Positions 1 to 8,849 of a stretch of DNA of 46,591 nt are shown here, in pieces. The notes beneath the pieces are model-generated. The model saw only the letters and a list, made by a program, of their open reading frames with translations, ran no database searches and was not told the origin of the DNA. The stretch comes from Mycobacterium sp. E787 (lineage in GTDB: Bacteria > Actinomycetota > Actinomycetes > Mycobacteriales > Mycobacteriaceae). Made by a program: the position numbers and the translations under genes. Location of the stretch: positions 1 through 46,591 of the forward strand of contig NZ_LZKL01000071.1 of assembly GCF_001668725.1 (NCBI RefSeq). Reading direction: 5' to 3'. Numbering within the stretch: position 1 is the stretch's first letter; every line of letters starts with the position of its first letter.

Positions 1-57
1 GCGGCGGGCATCGTGTCGCCTCATAATTAACACCAGAAACACAAGTAACATCAGCTG

Positions 58-1707
58 GTGTCGTCCCGCAGTCGCGCGCCCACGACGTTGCTCACCGCCA
101 TCGCGGCGACGGTCGTCATCGTCTCGTGGGTGGGCGAAGCGACACACGACCGCGGCGCGCCGCAGCCGCCGCGGGTACAGGACACCCAGCTGGCCGAGCA
201 GCCGCTGATCGGGCTCGCGGGCGGCGTCACGGTTCGCGAACTCACGCAGGCCACGCCGTTTTCGATGGTCGCGCTCACCGGCGACCTCGCCGGCACGTCG
301 ACCCGCGTCCGCGCGAAACGCCCCGACGGAAGCTGGGGGCCCTGGTACCAGACCGAGTATGAGACCTCGGCACCCGACGCCGGCCCGGCCGGCGACGACG
401 AGTCGGCCGGGCCGTCGGAGGGGCCGCGCAGCACCGACCCGGTGTTCGTCGGCGCGACCACGACGGTGCAGGTAGCCGTCACCCGCCCGATGGACGCGCC
501 GCCGACGGGCTCGAACCCCCCGGCGGCCCACGACGGGTTGGGATACAAGCCGGTGAGCAGGGAACAGCCCTACGGGCAGAACATCTCCGCGATCCTCATC
601 TCCCCGCCGCAAACGCCGGCCAGGACGCACTGGACGCCGCCGAGCGGGGTGATGATGCCCGGGCAACCGCCCCCCATCATCAGCCGGGCCGAGTGGGGCG
701 CCGACGAGTCGCTGCGCTGTGGTAGTCCGCAGTACGACAACGGGATTCGCGCCGCGGTGGTCCACCACACCGCCGGCAGCAACGACTACTCGCCGCTGGA
801 ATCGGCCGGGATCGTCAAGGCGATCTACACCTATCACGCCAAGACCCTGGGGTGGTGCGACATCGCCTACAACGCGCTGGTCGACAAGTACGGCCAGGTG
901 TTCGAGGGCAGCGCCGGGGGGCTCACCAAGGCCGTGGAGGCCTTCCACACCGGCGGATTCAACCGCAACACGTGGGGCGTGGCGATGATCGGCAACTTCG
1001 ACGACGTGCCGCCCACGCCGATCCAGCTGCGAACCCTGGGCAGGCTGCTCGGCTGGCGGCTGGGCATGGACGGCGTCGACCCCAAGGGCACGGTGGCGCT
1101 GGAGTCGGCCGGCAGCCACTACACCACCTTCGCGGCCGGAACCATCGCCAACCTGCCCACCATCTTCACGCACCGCGACGTCGGCAACACCGACTGCCCG
1201 GGCAACGCCGCCTACGCCTTGATGGACGAAATCCGGGACATCGCATCGCATTTCAATGATCCGCCCGAGGAGCTGATCAATGCGCTCAAGGGCGGGGCAA
1301 TTTACGATCACTGGCTGGCGATGGGCGGGATGAACAGCCCCCTGGGCGCGCCCACGTCTCCGGAAGACAGCGCCGAGGGCGGCGCCCGTTTCGTCACCTT
1401 CGCCAAGGGCGCGATGTACTGGTCGCCTGAGATCGGCCCGCAACCGGTGACCGGTGCGATCTACGACGCCTGGGCGTCGCTGAGCTACGAGAGGGGCCCG
1501 CTCGGATTGCCGACGAGCGCGGAAATGCAAGAGCCGCTGCAGATTACGCAGAACTTCCAACACGGAACCCTGAACTACGACCGGCTTACCGGTAACGTCA
1601 CCTCGGTCATCGACGGCGTCACGACGCCGCTGTCGACACAATCGCCGAGCGGCCCCGAGGTGCCACCCGAACACTTCTCGCTGCCGAGTCACCCCACCGC
1701 CACCTGA
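58..1707 (+). CDS. Exported peptidoglycan amidase-like protein with LGFP repeats (Rv3811 ortholog)
   Basis: This 549-residue protein is predicted to act on, or bind, peptidoglycan outside the membrane. Residues 8-27 are a hydrophobic signal or anchor segment. Residues about 207-400 form an Amidase_2/PGRP domain, starting at ISRAEWGAD. His236/His237 (VVHHTAG), His372 (THRD) and Cys380 (TDCPG) are the usual zinc ligands, so the N-acetylmuramoyl-L-alanine amidase site looks intact. The C-terminal 130 residues carry LGFP-type repeats (SPLGAPTS, GPLGLPTS), a wall-binding module. The GTG start at 58 is chosen because the signal segment follows directly. No strong ribosome binding site is visible and only 57 bases precede it, so the start is moderately certain. 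Synteny with the PE gene downstream supports the assignment. Confidence 0.88.
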   Translation: MSSRSRAPTTLLTAIAATVVIVSWVGEATHDRGAPQPPRVQDTQLAEQPLIGLAGGVTVRELTQATPFSMVALTGDLAGTSTRVRAKRPDGSWGPWYQTEYETSAPDAGPAGDDESAGPSEGPRSTDPVFVGATTTVQVAVTRPMDAPPTGSNPPAAHDGLGYKPVSREQPYGQNISAILISPPQTPARTHWTPPSGVMMPGQPPPIISRAEWGADESLRCGSPQYDNGIRAAVVHHTAGSNDYSPLESAGIVKAIYTYHAKTLGWCDIAYNALVDKYGQVFEGSAGGLTKAVEAFHTGGFNRNTWGVAMIGNFDDVPPTPIQLRTLGRLLGWRLGMDGVDPKGTVALESAGSHYTTFAAGTIANLPTIFTHRDVGNTDCPGNAAYALMDEIRDIASHFNDPPEELINALKGGAIYDHWLAMGGMNSPLGAPTSPEDSAEGGARFVTFAKGAMYWSPEIGPQPVTGAIYDAWASLSYERGPLGLPTSAEMQEPLQITQNFQHGTLNYDRLTGNVTSVIDGVTTPLSTQSPSGPEVPPEHFSLPSHPTAT

Positions 1708-1792
1708 CGGGTTTCCGGGCGTTTCGCGCTCGGTGTGTCCGCCGTCACAGTAGGCTCGACCTGCCTGGGGTTGGGATCGAGGGGAGGCGGTC

Positions 1793-3319
1793 GTGTCATT
1801 TGTGATCACAGAACCGGAGCTGGTAACGGCCGCGGCCGAACAGCTGGCGGGTATCGGCTCGAATCTGGGCGACGCGACAGCGGCGGCCGCGGGTCCCACG
1901 ACCGGTGTGGCCGCGGCGGCGTCCGACGAGGTGTCGATCGCGATCTCCGAGGTGTTCGGCAGGATCGGCCGGGAGTTCCAAGCTCTGGGCGCGCAAGCCG
2001 CGGCGTTTGAGGACGAATTCGTCGCGCTCTTGAACGGTGGCGCGACGGCGTACCTCGGCACCGAGATCGCCAACGCCGAGCAGAGCCTGTTGTCGACCGG
2101 ATTTCCGGCCGCGTCCGGCCTGGCCGCCGCGTCCCCGGGCGGCGCGTACGGGCAACTGATCGCCACCACGTCGGCAAACCTGCAAACCCTCTTCAACGCC
2201 TGGTCCGCGGACCCGTTCCCGTTGCTGCGCCAGGTGCTGGTCAACCAGCTGGGTTACTGGCAGCAGGTCGCGACGTCGCTTACCAACACCATCGAAAACT
2301 TCCCCACGTTCCTGGCGGGCCTGCCGGCGGCCATCCGATCCGGCATCCAGCAACTCCTGACATTCCCCGCCGCGTACTACGTGCAGCAGTTCATCACCAC
2401 ACAGATCGGCTTCGCCCAGCAGTTCGCCACCAACCTCTACGCCGCGACAACCGGCATCGTGGCCGGCCTGCCCGCGTTCGGCGCTCAGCTGCAGGTGGCC
2501 CTGCAGGCCGTCCTGGCGGGCAATTATTACGGCGCGGTGCAGGACGTCGCGCAGGCCTTCGCCAATCTCGTTGTCACGGGGGCCAATCCGGGCACTCCGG
2601 TGGTCACCATCACGGGTGGCCTACTCAACCCCACCTTGAATGCCACGGTCACCCCGACACTGCTCGGCCCGCTGGGAAATCTCTTCGCCCTCGCGAACAT
2701 CCCCGGGCAGGAGGCGCAGTACTTCACCAACCTGATGCCGCCGTCGATCCTTCGACAGATGTCGCAGAACTTCACCAATGTGCTGAATGTGCTTACGATT
2801 CCGAGCATTTCGGCGACCGCCACTGTCCCGATCCTCAATCCCACGACCGGATCGCTCAGCGCCTTCTTCGGCTTGCCATTGGTGGTCACCTACGCCGTGG
2901 CGGGCGCGCCGCTGGCGACGCTGGGCGGGATGGCGAACGCGGCGACGGCGGTTCAACAGGCGCTGTTGGCCGGCAACGGCGTCGGAGCGCTTGGTGCACT
3001 GATCAACAGCCCGGCCGTCGTGGCCAACGGGTTGCTCAACGGCGAAACCATCGTGGATATGACGATCCCGGTGCCCGTCAACGTCACCATTCCGGTCATC
3101 GGCCCCGTCAGCACCACCGTGCCGATCACGTTGCACCTGCCCTTCGACGGCATTCTCGTTCCGCCCCACCCGGTGACCGCGACGATAGATCTGAGCGGCA
3201 TCGTCCCGAATACGCAAATCCCCGTGACCATCTTCGGCACGCCGTTCATGGGACTGGCGCCCTTGATGCTCAACTACCTGCCGCAGCAGCTGGCGGCGCA
3301 CATCGCACCCGCGGGTTAG
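1793..3319 (+). CDS. PE family protein, PE_PGRS62 (Rv3812) ortholog without PGRS repeats
   Basis: This 508-residue protein opens with a PE domain of about 95 residues (MSFVITEPEL start), the targeting signal for type VII secretion (ESX). No Gly-Gly-Ala/Asn PGRS repeats follow. The remaining 400 residues are a hydrophobic, Ala/Leu/Thr-rich domain ending in LHLPFDGILVPPHPVTATI and a PQQLAAHI tail. I recognise this as the same C-terminal domain found in M. tuberculosis PE_PGRS62, an atypical PGRS member of about 504 residues. GTG at 1793 is preceded by GGGGAGG. The stop at 3317-3319 directly abuts the stop of the convergent HAD gene. Function is unknown; secretion to the cell surface is inferred from the PE domain. 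Confidence 0.88.
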   Translation: MSFVITEPELVTAAAEQLAGIGSNLGDATAAAAGPTTGVAAAASDEVSIAISEVFGRIGREFQALGAQAAAFEDEFVALLNGGATAYLGTEIANAEQSLLSTGFPAASGLAAASPGGAYGQLIATTSANLQTLFNAWSADPFPLLRQVLVNQLGYWQQVATSLTNTIENFPTFLAGLPAAIRSGIQQLLTFPAAYYVQQFITTQIGFAQQFATNLYAATTGIVAGLPAFGAQLQVALQAVLAGNYYGAVQDVAQAFANLVVTGANPGTPVVTITGGLLNPTLNATVTPTLLGPLGNLFALANIPGQEAQYFTNLMPPSILRQMSQNFTNVLNVLTIPSISATATVPILNPTTGSLSAFFGLPLVVTYAVAGAPLATLGGMANAATAVQQALLAGNGVGALGALINSPAVVANGLLNGETIVDMTIPVPVNVTIPVIGPVSTTVPITLHLPFDGILVPPHPVTATIDLSGIVPNTQIPVTIFGTPFMGLAPLMLNYLPQQLAAHIAPAG

Positions 3320-4135
3320 CTAAAGCCACCAGCGTTCCAGCACCCGGCCCACCCCGTCGTCGGTGTTGGGCGCGGTGACTTCGTCGGCGGCGGCCACGAC
3401 GTCGGGATGCGCATTGCCCATCGCCACGCCGTGGCCGGCCCACCGCAGCATCGGGATGTCGTTGGGCATGTCGCCGAACGCCACCACCTCGTCGCTGGTG
3501 ATCCCCTGGGGTTTGGCGATCTCCTCCACCCCGCTGGCCTTGCTGATCCCCAGCGGCACGATCTCGACCAAACCGTTATTGGTGGAGTAGGTGATATCGC
3601 CTTCGATGCCAACGTGTTTCGCCAGTGCCGCCGCCATGTCCGCGCTGCGGGCGCCGGTCTTGCGGATCAGCAGCTTGATCGCAGGCGCACTCAGCAGGTC
3701 TTCGATCGACACCTCGGTGTTGTCCGGATTGAGCCAGGCATGCTCGTAGCCCGGCGAGCTGATGAATTGCGGCGTGGCCGTGTCATGGGCACGTTCGCCG
3801 ATCCGCTCGACGGCCAGACCCGCGCCGGGGATGACGCGCGTCGCGAGCTCGGCCAATTCGGCCAGGGTGTCGACGGCCAGCGTTTGCGACGACACCACAC
3901 GATCGTTCGCGGGGTCGTAGAGGACGGCGCCGTTGGCGCACACCGCGATCGGCGCGAAGCCGAGCGCCTCGACGACGGGACGGATCCAGCGCGGCGGGCG
4001 GCCGGTCGCGACGACGAATTGCGCGCCGGCGGCGACGGCCGCGCGCACGGCGTCGCGCGTGCGCGGGCTGACGGTCTCGTTTTCGTCGAACAGGGTGCCG
4101 TCGACGTCGCAGGCGATCAGCGCCGGCAAGGTCAT
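3320..4135 (-). CDS. HAD-superfamily Cof-type phosphatase (Rv3813c ortholog)
   Basis: This 271-residue protein is a class IIB (Cof-like) HAD hydrolase. Motif I is DVDGT near residue 10, giving the nucleophile Asp10 and the acid/base Asp12. Motif II is VVATGRP near residue 43. A Lys sits in the cap-proximal region, and motif IV is FGDMPND near residue 222. These proteins dephosphorylate sugar phosphates, nucleotides or cofactors such as FMN, but the substrate cannot be read from the sequence. The gene runs convergently to the PE gene with no spacer and is followed on its own strand by nothing. It starts 25 bases downstream of the stop of the acyltransferase cluster, so it may be the last gene of that transcript. 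Confidence 0.88.
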   Translation of the reverse strand: MTLPALIACDVDGTLFDENETVSPRTRDAVRAAVAAGAQFVVATGRPPRWIRPVVEALGFAPIAVCANGAVLYDPANDRVVSSQTLAVDTLAELAELATRVIPGAGLAVERIGERAHDTATPQFISSPGYEHAWLNPDNTEVSIEDLLSAPAIKLLIRKTGARSADMAAALAKHVGIEGDITYSTNNGLVEIVPLGISKASGVEEIAKPQGITSDEVVAFGDMPNDIPMLRWAGHGVAMGNAHPDVVAAADEVTAPNTDDGVGRVLERWWL

Positions 4136-4160
4136 GGAGGCGATCCGCCCTCTGCAGTCG

Positions 4161-4946
4161 TCAATGCAATCCGCTTTGGCCCTGCCCCGGTCGGGTCACG
4201 CCGTCGCTACCGTACCTTTGCACCCGCTCCTGCAGTTCGGCCAACCGGATCGCACGGGAGTCGTCTTGGCTCGGCGCGGTGCCGCCCAGCCGCCGCGGCA
4301 CCCAATACTGGCCCTCGGGGTGCGGATACTCCTCCTGCACCCGGTACAGCAGCGCATTCATCGCCTGCCGCAGCGTGGCGTTGAGCTGATCGGCCGTGCC
4401 CTGCGGCTGCAGCGGGCGGCCGACGGCCACGGTGATCGGAACCTTGTTGCGGAAAACCTTCTTCGGGTGGTCCTTCGGCCAAATCCGATGGGCGCCCCAG
4501 ACGACCACCGGGATCAGCGGCACCTGCGCCTCGACGGCCATCCGCGCCGCCCCGGTCTTGAATTCCCGGAGCTCGAAGCTGCGGCTGATCGTCGCCTCGG
4601 GATGCATGCCGATGAGCTGGCCCTCGCGCATGCGCTGCACGGCCACCTCGAGCGCGCCGTGTCCCGCCCGGCGATCCACCGGGATGAGCCGCGCGTGCTT
4701 GATCACGTAGTTGACCGCCTTCACGTCGGCCATTTCGGCCTTGATCATGAAGTACATCCGCCGACCGCGCTCCTTGACGGCCAGCATCGTCGGGAGCCAG
4801 TCGAGGTAGCTGGTGTGGTTCTGGGCCAGCAGGGCACCGCCGCGCGTGGGGATGTTCTCCAGCCCGTGGTAGGTGAATTTCGTTCCCTGCATGGCGACGA
4901 CCGGCGGAACGACCCACTCCGCAAACCGGTAGAACGGCTCTGCCAT
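4161..4946 (-). CDS. 1-acylglycerol-3-phosphate acyltransferase family protein (PlsC), Rv3814c ortholog
   Basis: This is the third of three tandem paralogous acyltransferases, 261 residues. PlsC family motifs are visible: NHTSYLD (the NHx4D catalytic motif) and PEATISRS (the substrate-phosphate motif), followed by a VPLIPVVVWGAHRIWP segment. It should transfer an acyl chain to a lysophospholipid or a related glycerol acceptor at the inner membrane. The ATG at 4946 is chosen because AAGGAG lies just upstream and the length equals the M. tuberculosis protein. The frame stays open further upstream, but that extension overlaps the previous gene and looks non-coding. Only 17 bases separate it from the next gene, which indicates an operon. 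Confidence 0.9.
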   Translation of the reverse strand: MAEPFYRFAEWVVPPVVAMQGTKFTYHGLENIPTRGGALLAQNHTSYLDWLPTMLAVKERGRRMYFMIKAEMADVKAVNYVIKHARLIPVDRRAGHGALEVAVQRMREGQLIGMHPEATISRSFELREFKTGAARMAVEAQVPLIPVVVWGAHRIWPKDHPKKVFRNKVPITVAVGRPLQPQGTADQLNATLRQAMNALLYRVQEEYPHPEGQYWVPRRLGGTAPSQDDSRAIRLAELQERVQRYGSDGVTRPGQGQSGLH

Positions 4947-4963
4947 CTCCTTGCTCCTTCCCC

Positions 4964-5731
4964 CTAACGCGACTGATGCGGAGTGCGGTTGGCGGCCTTC
5001 CTCGCCGACCGTGCCGCGACCTCGTCGGCCTCTATCCGGGCCGCCTCGGCCAAAGTCGGTGCGCCTCCGCCCAGCCGGCGCGGCACCCAGTAGGCGCCGG
5101 CGGGGTGCGGATAGGCGTGCTGCGCCCGGTGCAACAGCGCGGTCATCGATTCGCGCAGGGCGGCCGTGGTGGACGCGACGTCCGCGGCCGCGCGCAACGG
5201 CCCACCCACCTCCACCGAGATCGGCACCTTCTTGCGGCCGACGTTGCGGGGATGGTCCTTGGTCCAAATGCGGTGAGCCCCCCACACGACCACCGGCACG
5301 ATCGGCACGTCCGCCTCGACGGCCATCCGGGCCGCGCCCGTCTTGAAGTCCTTGAGCTCGAAACTGCGGCTGATCGTGGCCTCGGGATAGACGCCGACCA
5401 GCTCGCCCTCGCGCAGGCGTTGGACGGCGACCGCATAGGCGTCCGCCCCGGCGCCGCGGTCCACCGGAATGGTGCGGGTGCGCTTGATCAGGAAATTGAC
5501 CACCTTCACCTGTTGCATCTCGGCTTTGATCATGAATCTAAGCCGACGACGTCGCCGATGCACAGCCAATGCGGCGGGCAAAAAGTCGACGTAACTGGTG
5601 TGGTTGATCGCGATCACGGCGCCGCCCCGATCGGGGATGTTCTCCTCGCCCCGGTAGGTGATGGGGGTGCCGGTGGCCAGCACCACGAGGCGGGCCAGGA
5701 TCTCGAGGGCGCGAAAGGTCGGCTCCGCCAT
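4964..5731 (-). CDS. PlsC-family acyltransferase, Rv3815c ortholog
   Basis: This is the middle member of the acyltransferase trio, 255 residues. It has the NHTSYVDF catalytic motif near residue 43 and PEATISRS near residue 120. An Arg-rich stretch (HRRRRRLRF) that could contact the membrane surface sits between them. It closely resembles both neighbours, including the shared WGAHRIWTK segment, so the cluster arose by tandem duplication. The start lies 3 bases after the stop of the upstream gene, suggesting translational coupling. Substrate preference cannot be inferred; an acyl-CoA or acyl-carrier donor and a lysolipid acceptor are the family expectation. Confidence 0.9.
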   Translation of the reverse strand: MAEPTFRALEILARLVVLATGTPITYRGEENIPDRGGAVIAINHTSYVDFLPAALAVHRRRRRLRFMIKAEMQQVKVVNFLIKRTRTIPVDRGAGADAYAVAVQRLREGELVGVYPEATISRSFELKDFKTGAARMAVEADVPIVPVVVWGAHRIWTKDHPRNVGRKKVPISVEVGGPLRAAADVASTTAALRESMTALLHRAQHAYPHPAGAYWVPRRLGGGAPTLAEAARIEADEVAARSARKAANRTPHQSR

Positions 5732-5734
5732 CGG

Positions 5735-6505
5735 CTACTGCTCCGGCGGCCCGGTGGCTCTGGCGCGACGGGCCGCCCGCTCGGCGGCCTCCTCGGCGTC
5801 CATGCGGGCCGCCTCGGCGAGCGACGGTGCGCTGCCGCCGAGCCGTCGCGGCACCCAGAACTCACCGGCCGGATGCGGCCCATACATTTCTTGGGCCCGT
5901 TCCAGCAGGTGCTGCATCCGCGAATGCAGCAGCCCCTTCAACTCCTCGACGGCCAGCGTGGGTTCGATCGGTTCACCCGCCAGGACGACGATCGGCACCT
6001 TGGGGCGCAGCAGCTTCTTGGGGTGGCCCTTGGTCCAGATGCGCTGCGCGCCCCAGACGATGTGCGGAACGATCGGCACCCCGGCCTCGACCGCCATCCG
6101 GGCCGCACCGGACTTGAACTCCTTGATTTCGAAGCTGCGGCTGATCGTGGCCTCGGGGTAGACGCCGACCAGCTCGCCGTCCTTGAGGTTCCGCACGGCG
6201 GCCTCGTATGACGCGGCCCCGTCCTGGCGGTCCACGGGAATGTGCCGCAGGCTGCGCATGATCGGCCCGGTGATCTTGTCGTCGAACACCTCTTGCTTGG
6301 CCATGAACCGCACCTTGCGCCCCAGGCCCTGCTTGTACGCGGGCAAACCCGCGAAGGTGAAGTCCAGGTAGCCGGTGTGGTTGATCGCGATGACGGCGCC
6401 GCCGCTTTTCGGTAAGTTCTCGACGCCCGAGACAGTGATCTTCAGACCCTGAATGCGCCAGACCAAGCGGGCGAGCTGAATGACTGTCCCGTATACCGGT
6501 TCCAC
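5735..6505 (-). CDS. PlsC-family acyltransferase, Rv3816c ortholog
   Basis: This is the first gene of the acyltransferase operon, 256 residues. NHTGYLDF near residue 43 is the catalytic motif, with Gly replacing the Ser found in the two paralogs, and PEATISRS is the second motif. The start is GTG at 6505 (reverse strand). It stands divergent from the degraded Rv3817 gene, with a gap of about 65 bases holding the promoters of both. The C-terminal tail is rich in Ala, Arg and Glu, like that of Rv3815c. Likely a peripheral inner-membrane enzyme of phospholipid or mycobacterial lipid remodelling. Confidence 0.88.
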   Translation of the reverse strand: MEPVYGTVIQLARLVWRIQGLKITVSGVENLPKSGGAVIAINHTGYLDFTFAGLPAYKQGLGRKVRFMAKQEVFDDKITGPIMRSLRHIPVDRQDGAASYEAAVRNLKDGELVGVYPEATISRSFEIKEFKSGAARMAVEAGVPIVPHIVWGAQRIWTKGHPKKLLRPKVPIVVLAGEPIEPTLAVEELKGLLHSRMQHLLERAQEMYGPHPAGEFWVPRRLGGSAPSLAEAARMDAEEAAERAARRARATGPPEQ

Positions 6506-6572
6506 AGCACTTCAGCCTAGTGCTCCCGACTGTGAGCCGCCCGAAGTGCCGGAAGTGCCGAGGAGAGGCCCC

Positions 6573-6909
6573 GTGTCCGTCCCCGATCCCCCCGCCACCC
6601 GTGCCGGCGGTCGTGGGCCGCTTCGCCGCGGGCAGGCCCGTGCGCGCGGTCTGGGTCAACGAGCTCGGTGGGGTCACCTTCCGAGTGGGCGCGGGGTCCA
6701 CCGGGGCGGAGTTCATCAAGGTGGCTCCCGCCGAAGTCGCCGACTTCGGCGGTGAAGCGCAGCGGCTGTGCTGGGCGGGCCGCTATGTGACCGTGCCGCC
6801 CGTCCTGGGCGGGGGCGTCGACGGGCACCGCGCGTGGCTGCGCACCGACCCGGCGCGCATCGGGTTTTACCGGCGGTTGTGGCGGGCCGAGGATGCGGCC
6901 TCGCGCTAA
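6573..6909 (+). pseudogene. Remnant of an APH-type phosphotransferase gene (Rv3817), frameshifted and internally deleted
   Basis: The natural start appears to be GTG at 6573, preceded by AGGAGAGG. The recognisable protein continues in another frame: AVWVNELGGVTF, EFIKVAP and FGGEAQRLCWAGRY. Removing one C from the six-C run at 6588-6593 would join the two frames into a smooth N-terminus. After RAWL at about 6840 the sequence jumps to DPARIGFYRRLWRAEDAASR, which in this family is the extreme C-terminus. The catalytic core is absent, including the Brenner HGD loop and the metal-binding Asp. A start in frame at 6601 is possible but still gives only about 100 residues instead of about 250. It is almost certainly inactive. 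The positions of the missing parts come from memory of Rv3817 rather than an alignment. Confidence 0.75.
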
Positions 6910-6969
6910 GCTCGGGGGCTGGCAAGCCGTCAACCGGCGGCGGGCCCCGATTTCCCAGGAAAGGCATCA

Positions 6970-8520
6970 GTGCAGGTCACGAGCGTCGGCCACGCCGGAT
7001 TCCTGATCGAGACCCACGCGGGCAGCATCCTGTGTGACCCCTGGGTCAATCCGGCCTACTTCGGGTCCTGGTTTCCGTTCCCGGACAACAGCGGGCTGGA
7101 CTGGGACCGGCTGGGCGACTGTGACTACCTGTACGTGTCGCACCTGCACAAGGACCACTTCGACGCCAAGAACCTGCGCGAGCACGTCAACAAGGACGCG
7201 GTGGTGCTGCTTCCCGACTTCCCGGTGCCCGACCTGCGAAACGAGTTGCAACTCCTGGGCTTTCACCGGTTCGTCGAGACCACGGACTCGACCAAGCACC
7301 GGGTCGGCGGGCCCAAGGGCGATCTCGACATCATGATCATCGCCCTGCGCGCCCCGGCCGACGGCCCGATCGGCGACTCCGCGCTGGTGGTGTCCGACGG
7401 CACCACCACGGTGTTCAACATGAACGACGCACGGCCGGTGGAAATGGAGGTGCTGGCAACGGAATTCGGCCACGTGGACGTGCACCTGCTGCAGTACTCC
7501 GGGGCGATCTGGTACCCGATGGTCTACGACATGCCGGCCCGGGCCAAGGAGTCGTTCGGGATCCAGAAGCGGCAGCGCGGGATGGATCGCGCCCGCCAAT
7601 ACATCGCCCAGGTGGGGGCGCGCTGGGTGGTGCCGTCCGCGGGGCCGCCGTGCTTTCTGGACCCGGAGTTGCGCCACCTCAACGACGACCACGGCGATCC
7701 GGCCAACATCTTCCCCGACCAGGTCGTCTTCCTGGAGCAGATGCGCACGCACGGCCACGACGGCGGCCTGCTGATGATCCCGGGGTCGACCGCCGACTTC
7801 ACCGGCGCCACGCTGAACTCGCTGCGCCATCCGCTGCCCGCCGACGACGTGGAGGCCATCTTCACCACCGGCAAAGCGGCCTACATCGCCGACTATGCCG
7901 ACCGGATGGCCCCCGTGCTGGCCGCGGAACGCGCCGGCTGGGCCCCGGCGACCGGCGAGCCACTGCTCGACCAGCTGCGCGCGCTCTTCGAGCCGATCAT
8001 GCTGCAGAGCGACGAGATCTGCGACGGCATCGGCTACCCCGTCGAGCTGGTCATCGGGCCCGAGACGGTGATCCTCGACTTCCCGAAAAGATCAGTGCGC
8101 GAACGGATTCCCGACGAGAAGGTGCGTTACGGCTTCGCGATCGCGCCGGAGCTGGTGCGCACTGTGTTGCGCGATCACGAACCCGACTGGGTCAACACGA
8201 TCTTCTTGTCCACCCGCTTCACCGCGTGGCGGGTCGGCGGCTACAACGAATACCTGTACACGTTCTTCAAGTGCCTGACCGACGAGCGGATCGCCTACGC
8301 GGACGGGTGGTTCGCCGAGACCCACGACGACTCCGCGTCGATCACGCTGGACGGCTGGGAGATGCAACGCCGTTGCCCCCACCTCAAGGCCGACCTGTCG
8401 AAATTCGGCGTGGTGGAGGGCAACACCTTGACCTGTAACCTGCACGGCTGGCAGTGGCGGTTGGACGACGGCCACTGCCTGACCGCGCGGGGCCACCAAC
8501 TGCGCAGCTCGAAGAAATGA
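6970..8520 (+). CDS. Metallo-beta-lactamase-fold protein with C-terminal Rieske [2Fe-2S] domain (Rv3818 ortholog)
   Basis: This 516-residue protein fuses two metal domains. The N-terminal half is an MBL/UlaG-like hydrolase fold with SHLHKDHFD at 57-65, so His58, His60, Asp62 and His63 bind metal. The last 60 residues are a Rieske domain: Cys469-Pro-His471 and Cys489-x-x-His492 give the two-Cys, two-His set that ligates a [2Fe-2S] cluster. This arrangement resembles CMP-Neu5Ac hydroxylase-like proteins, in which an MBL-like domain and a Rieske domain coexist; that comparison is an inference. GTG at 6970 has AGGAAAGG upstream. Its stop overlaps the start of the next gene (ATGA), so the two are translated together. 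Confidence 0.88.
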   Translation: MQVTSVGHAGFLIETHAGSILCDPWVNPAYFGSWFPFPDNSGLDWDRLGDCDYLYVSHLHKDHFDAKNLREHVNKDAVVLLPDFPVPDLRNELQLLGFHRFVETTDSTKHRVGGPKGDLDIMIIALRAPADGPIGDSALVVSDGTTTVFNMNDARPVEMEVLATEFGHVDVHLLQYSGAIWYPMVYDMPARAKESFGIQKRQRGMDRARQYIAQVGARWVVPSAGPPCFLDPELRHLNDDHGDPANIFPDQVVFLEQMRTHGHDGGLLMIPGSTADFTGATLNSLRHPLPADDVEAIFTTGKAAYIADYADRMAPVLAAERAGWAPATGEPLLDQLRALFEPIMLQSDEICDGIGYPVELVIGPETVILDFPKRSVRERIPDEKVRYGFAIAPELVRTVLRDHEPDWVNTIFLSTRFTAWRVGGYNEYLYTFFKCLTDERIAYADGWFAETHDDSASITLDGWEMQRRCPHLKADLSKFGVVEGNTLTCNLHGWQWRLDDGHCLTARGHQLRSSKK

Positions 8521-8849
8521 CCGCGACCTACGATGACGGCTTGGTTCAGCTGGACCGGGCGGCGATCACGTTGCGCCGCTACCACTTTCCGTCCGGCACG
8601 TCGAAGGTCATCGCGCTGGAAGCGATCCGCGGTTACAGGACCGAGTCGCTGGGCATGTTCGTGCAGCGCTTCCGCATCTGGGGCAGCTCCGACCTCCGCC
8701 GCTGGCTACCCCTGGACATCCAGCGGCCCTTCAAGTCCAAGCTGATCACCCTGGACGTACCGGGGACCTGGCCCAGCCCCGCGTTGACCCCGGCCCGCCC
8801 GGACGAGTTCACGGCGTTGCTGGACGAACTGCTGAGCCAGCGCGGTTAG
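8517..8849 (+). CDS. Small conserved protein coupled to the MBL/Rieske gene (Rv3819 ortholog)
   Basis: This is a 110-residue soluble protein of unknown function. The ATG at 8517 overlaps the preceding stop (ATGA), which fixes the start and shows translational coupling with the MBL-Rieske protein. No membrane segment or known motif is visible. It has an alternating hydrophobic/charged pattern (VQRFRIWGSSDLRRWLPLD) compatible with a small PH-like beta fold. The 3' end overlaps the stop of the convergent oxidoreductase gene by three bases. Probably an accessory partner of the upstream protein. Confidence 0.8.
   Translation: MTATYDDGLVQLDRAAITLRRYHFPSGTSKVIALEAIRGYRTESLGMFVQRFRIWGSSDLRRWLPLDIQRPFKSKLITLDVPGTWPSPALTPARPDEFTALLDELLSQRG

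Noticed and set aside
8846..8849. Overlap of two convergent stops as a sign of frameshift
   Set aside because: Both proteins end at their expected lengths; overlapping stops are common in compact mycobacterial genomes.
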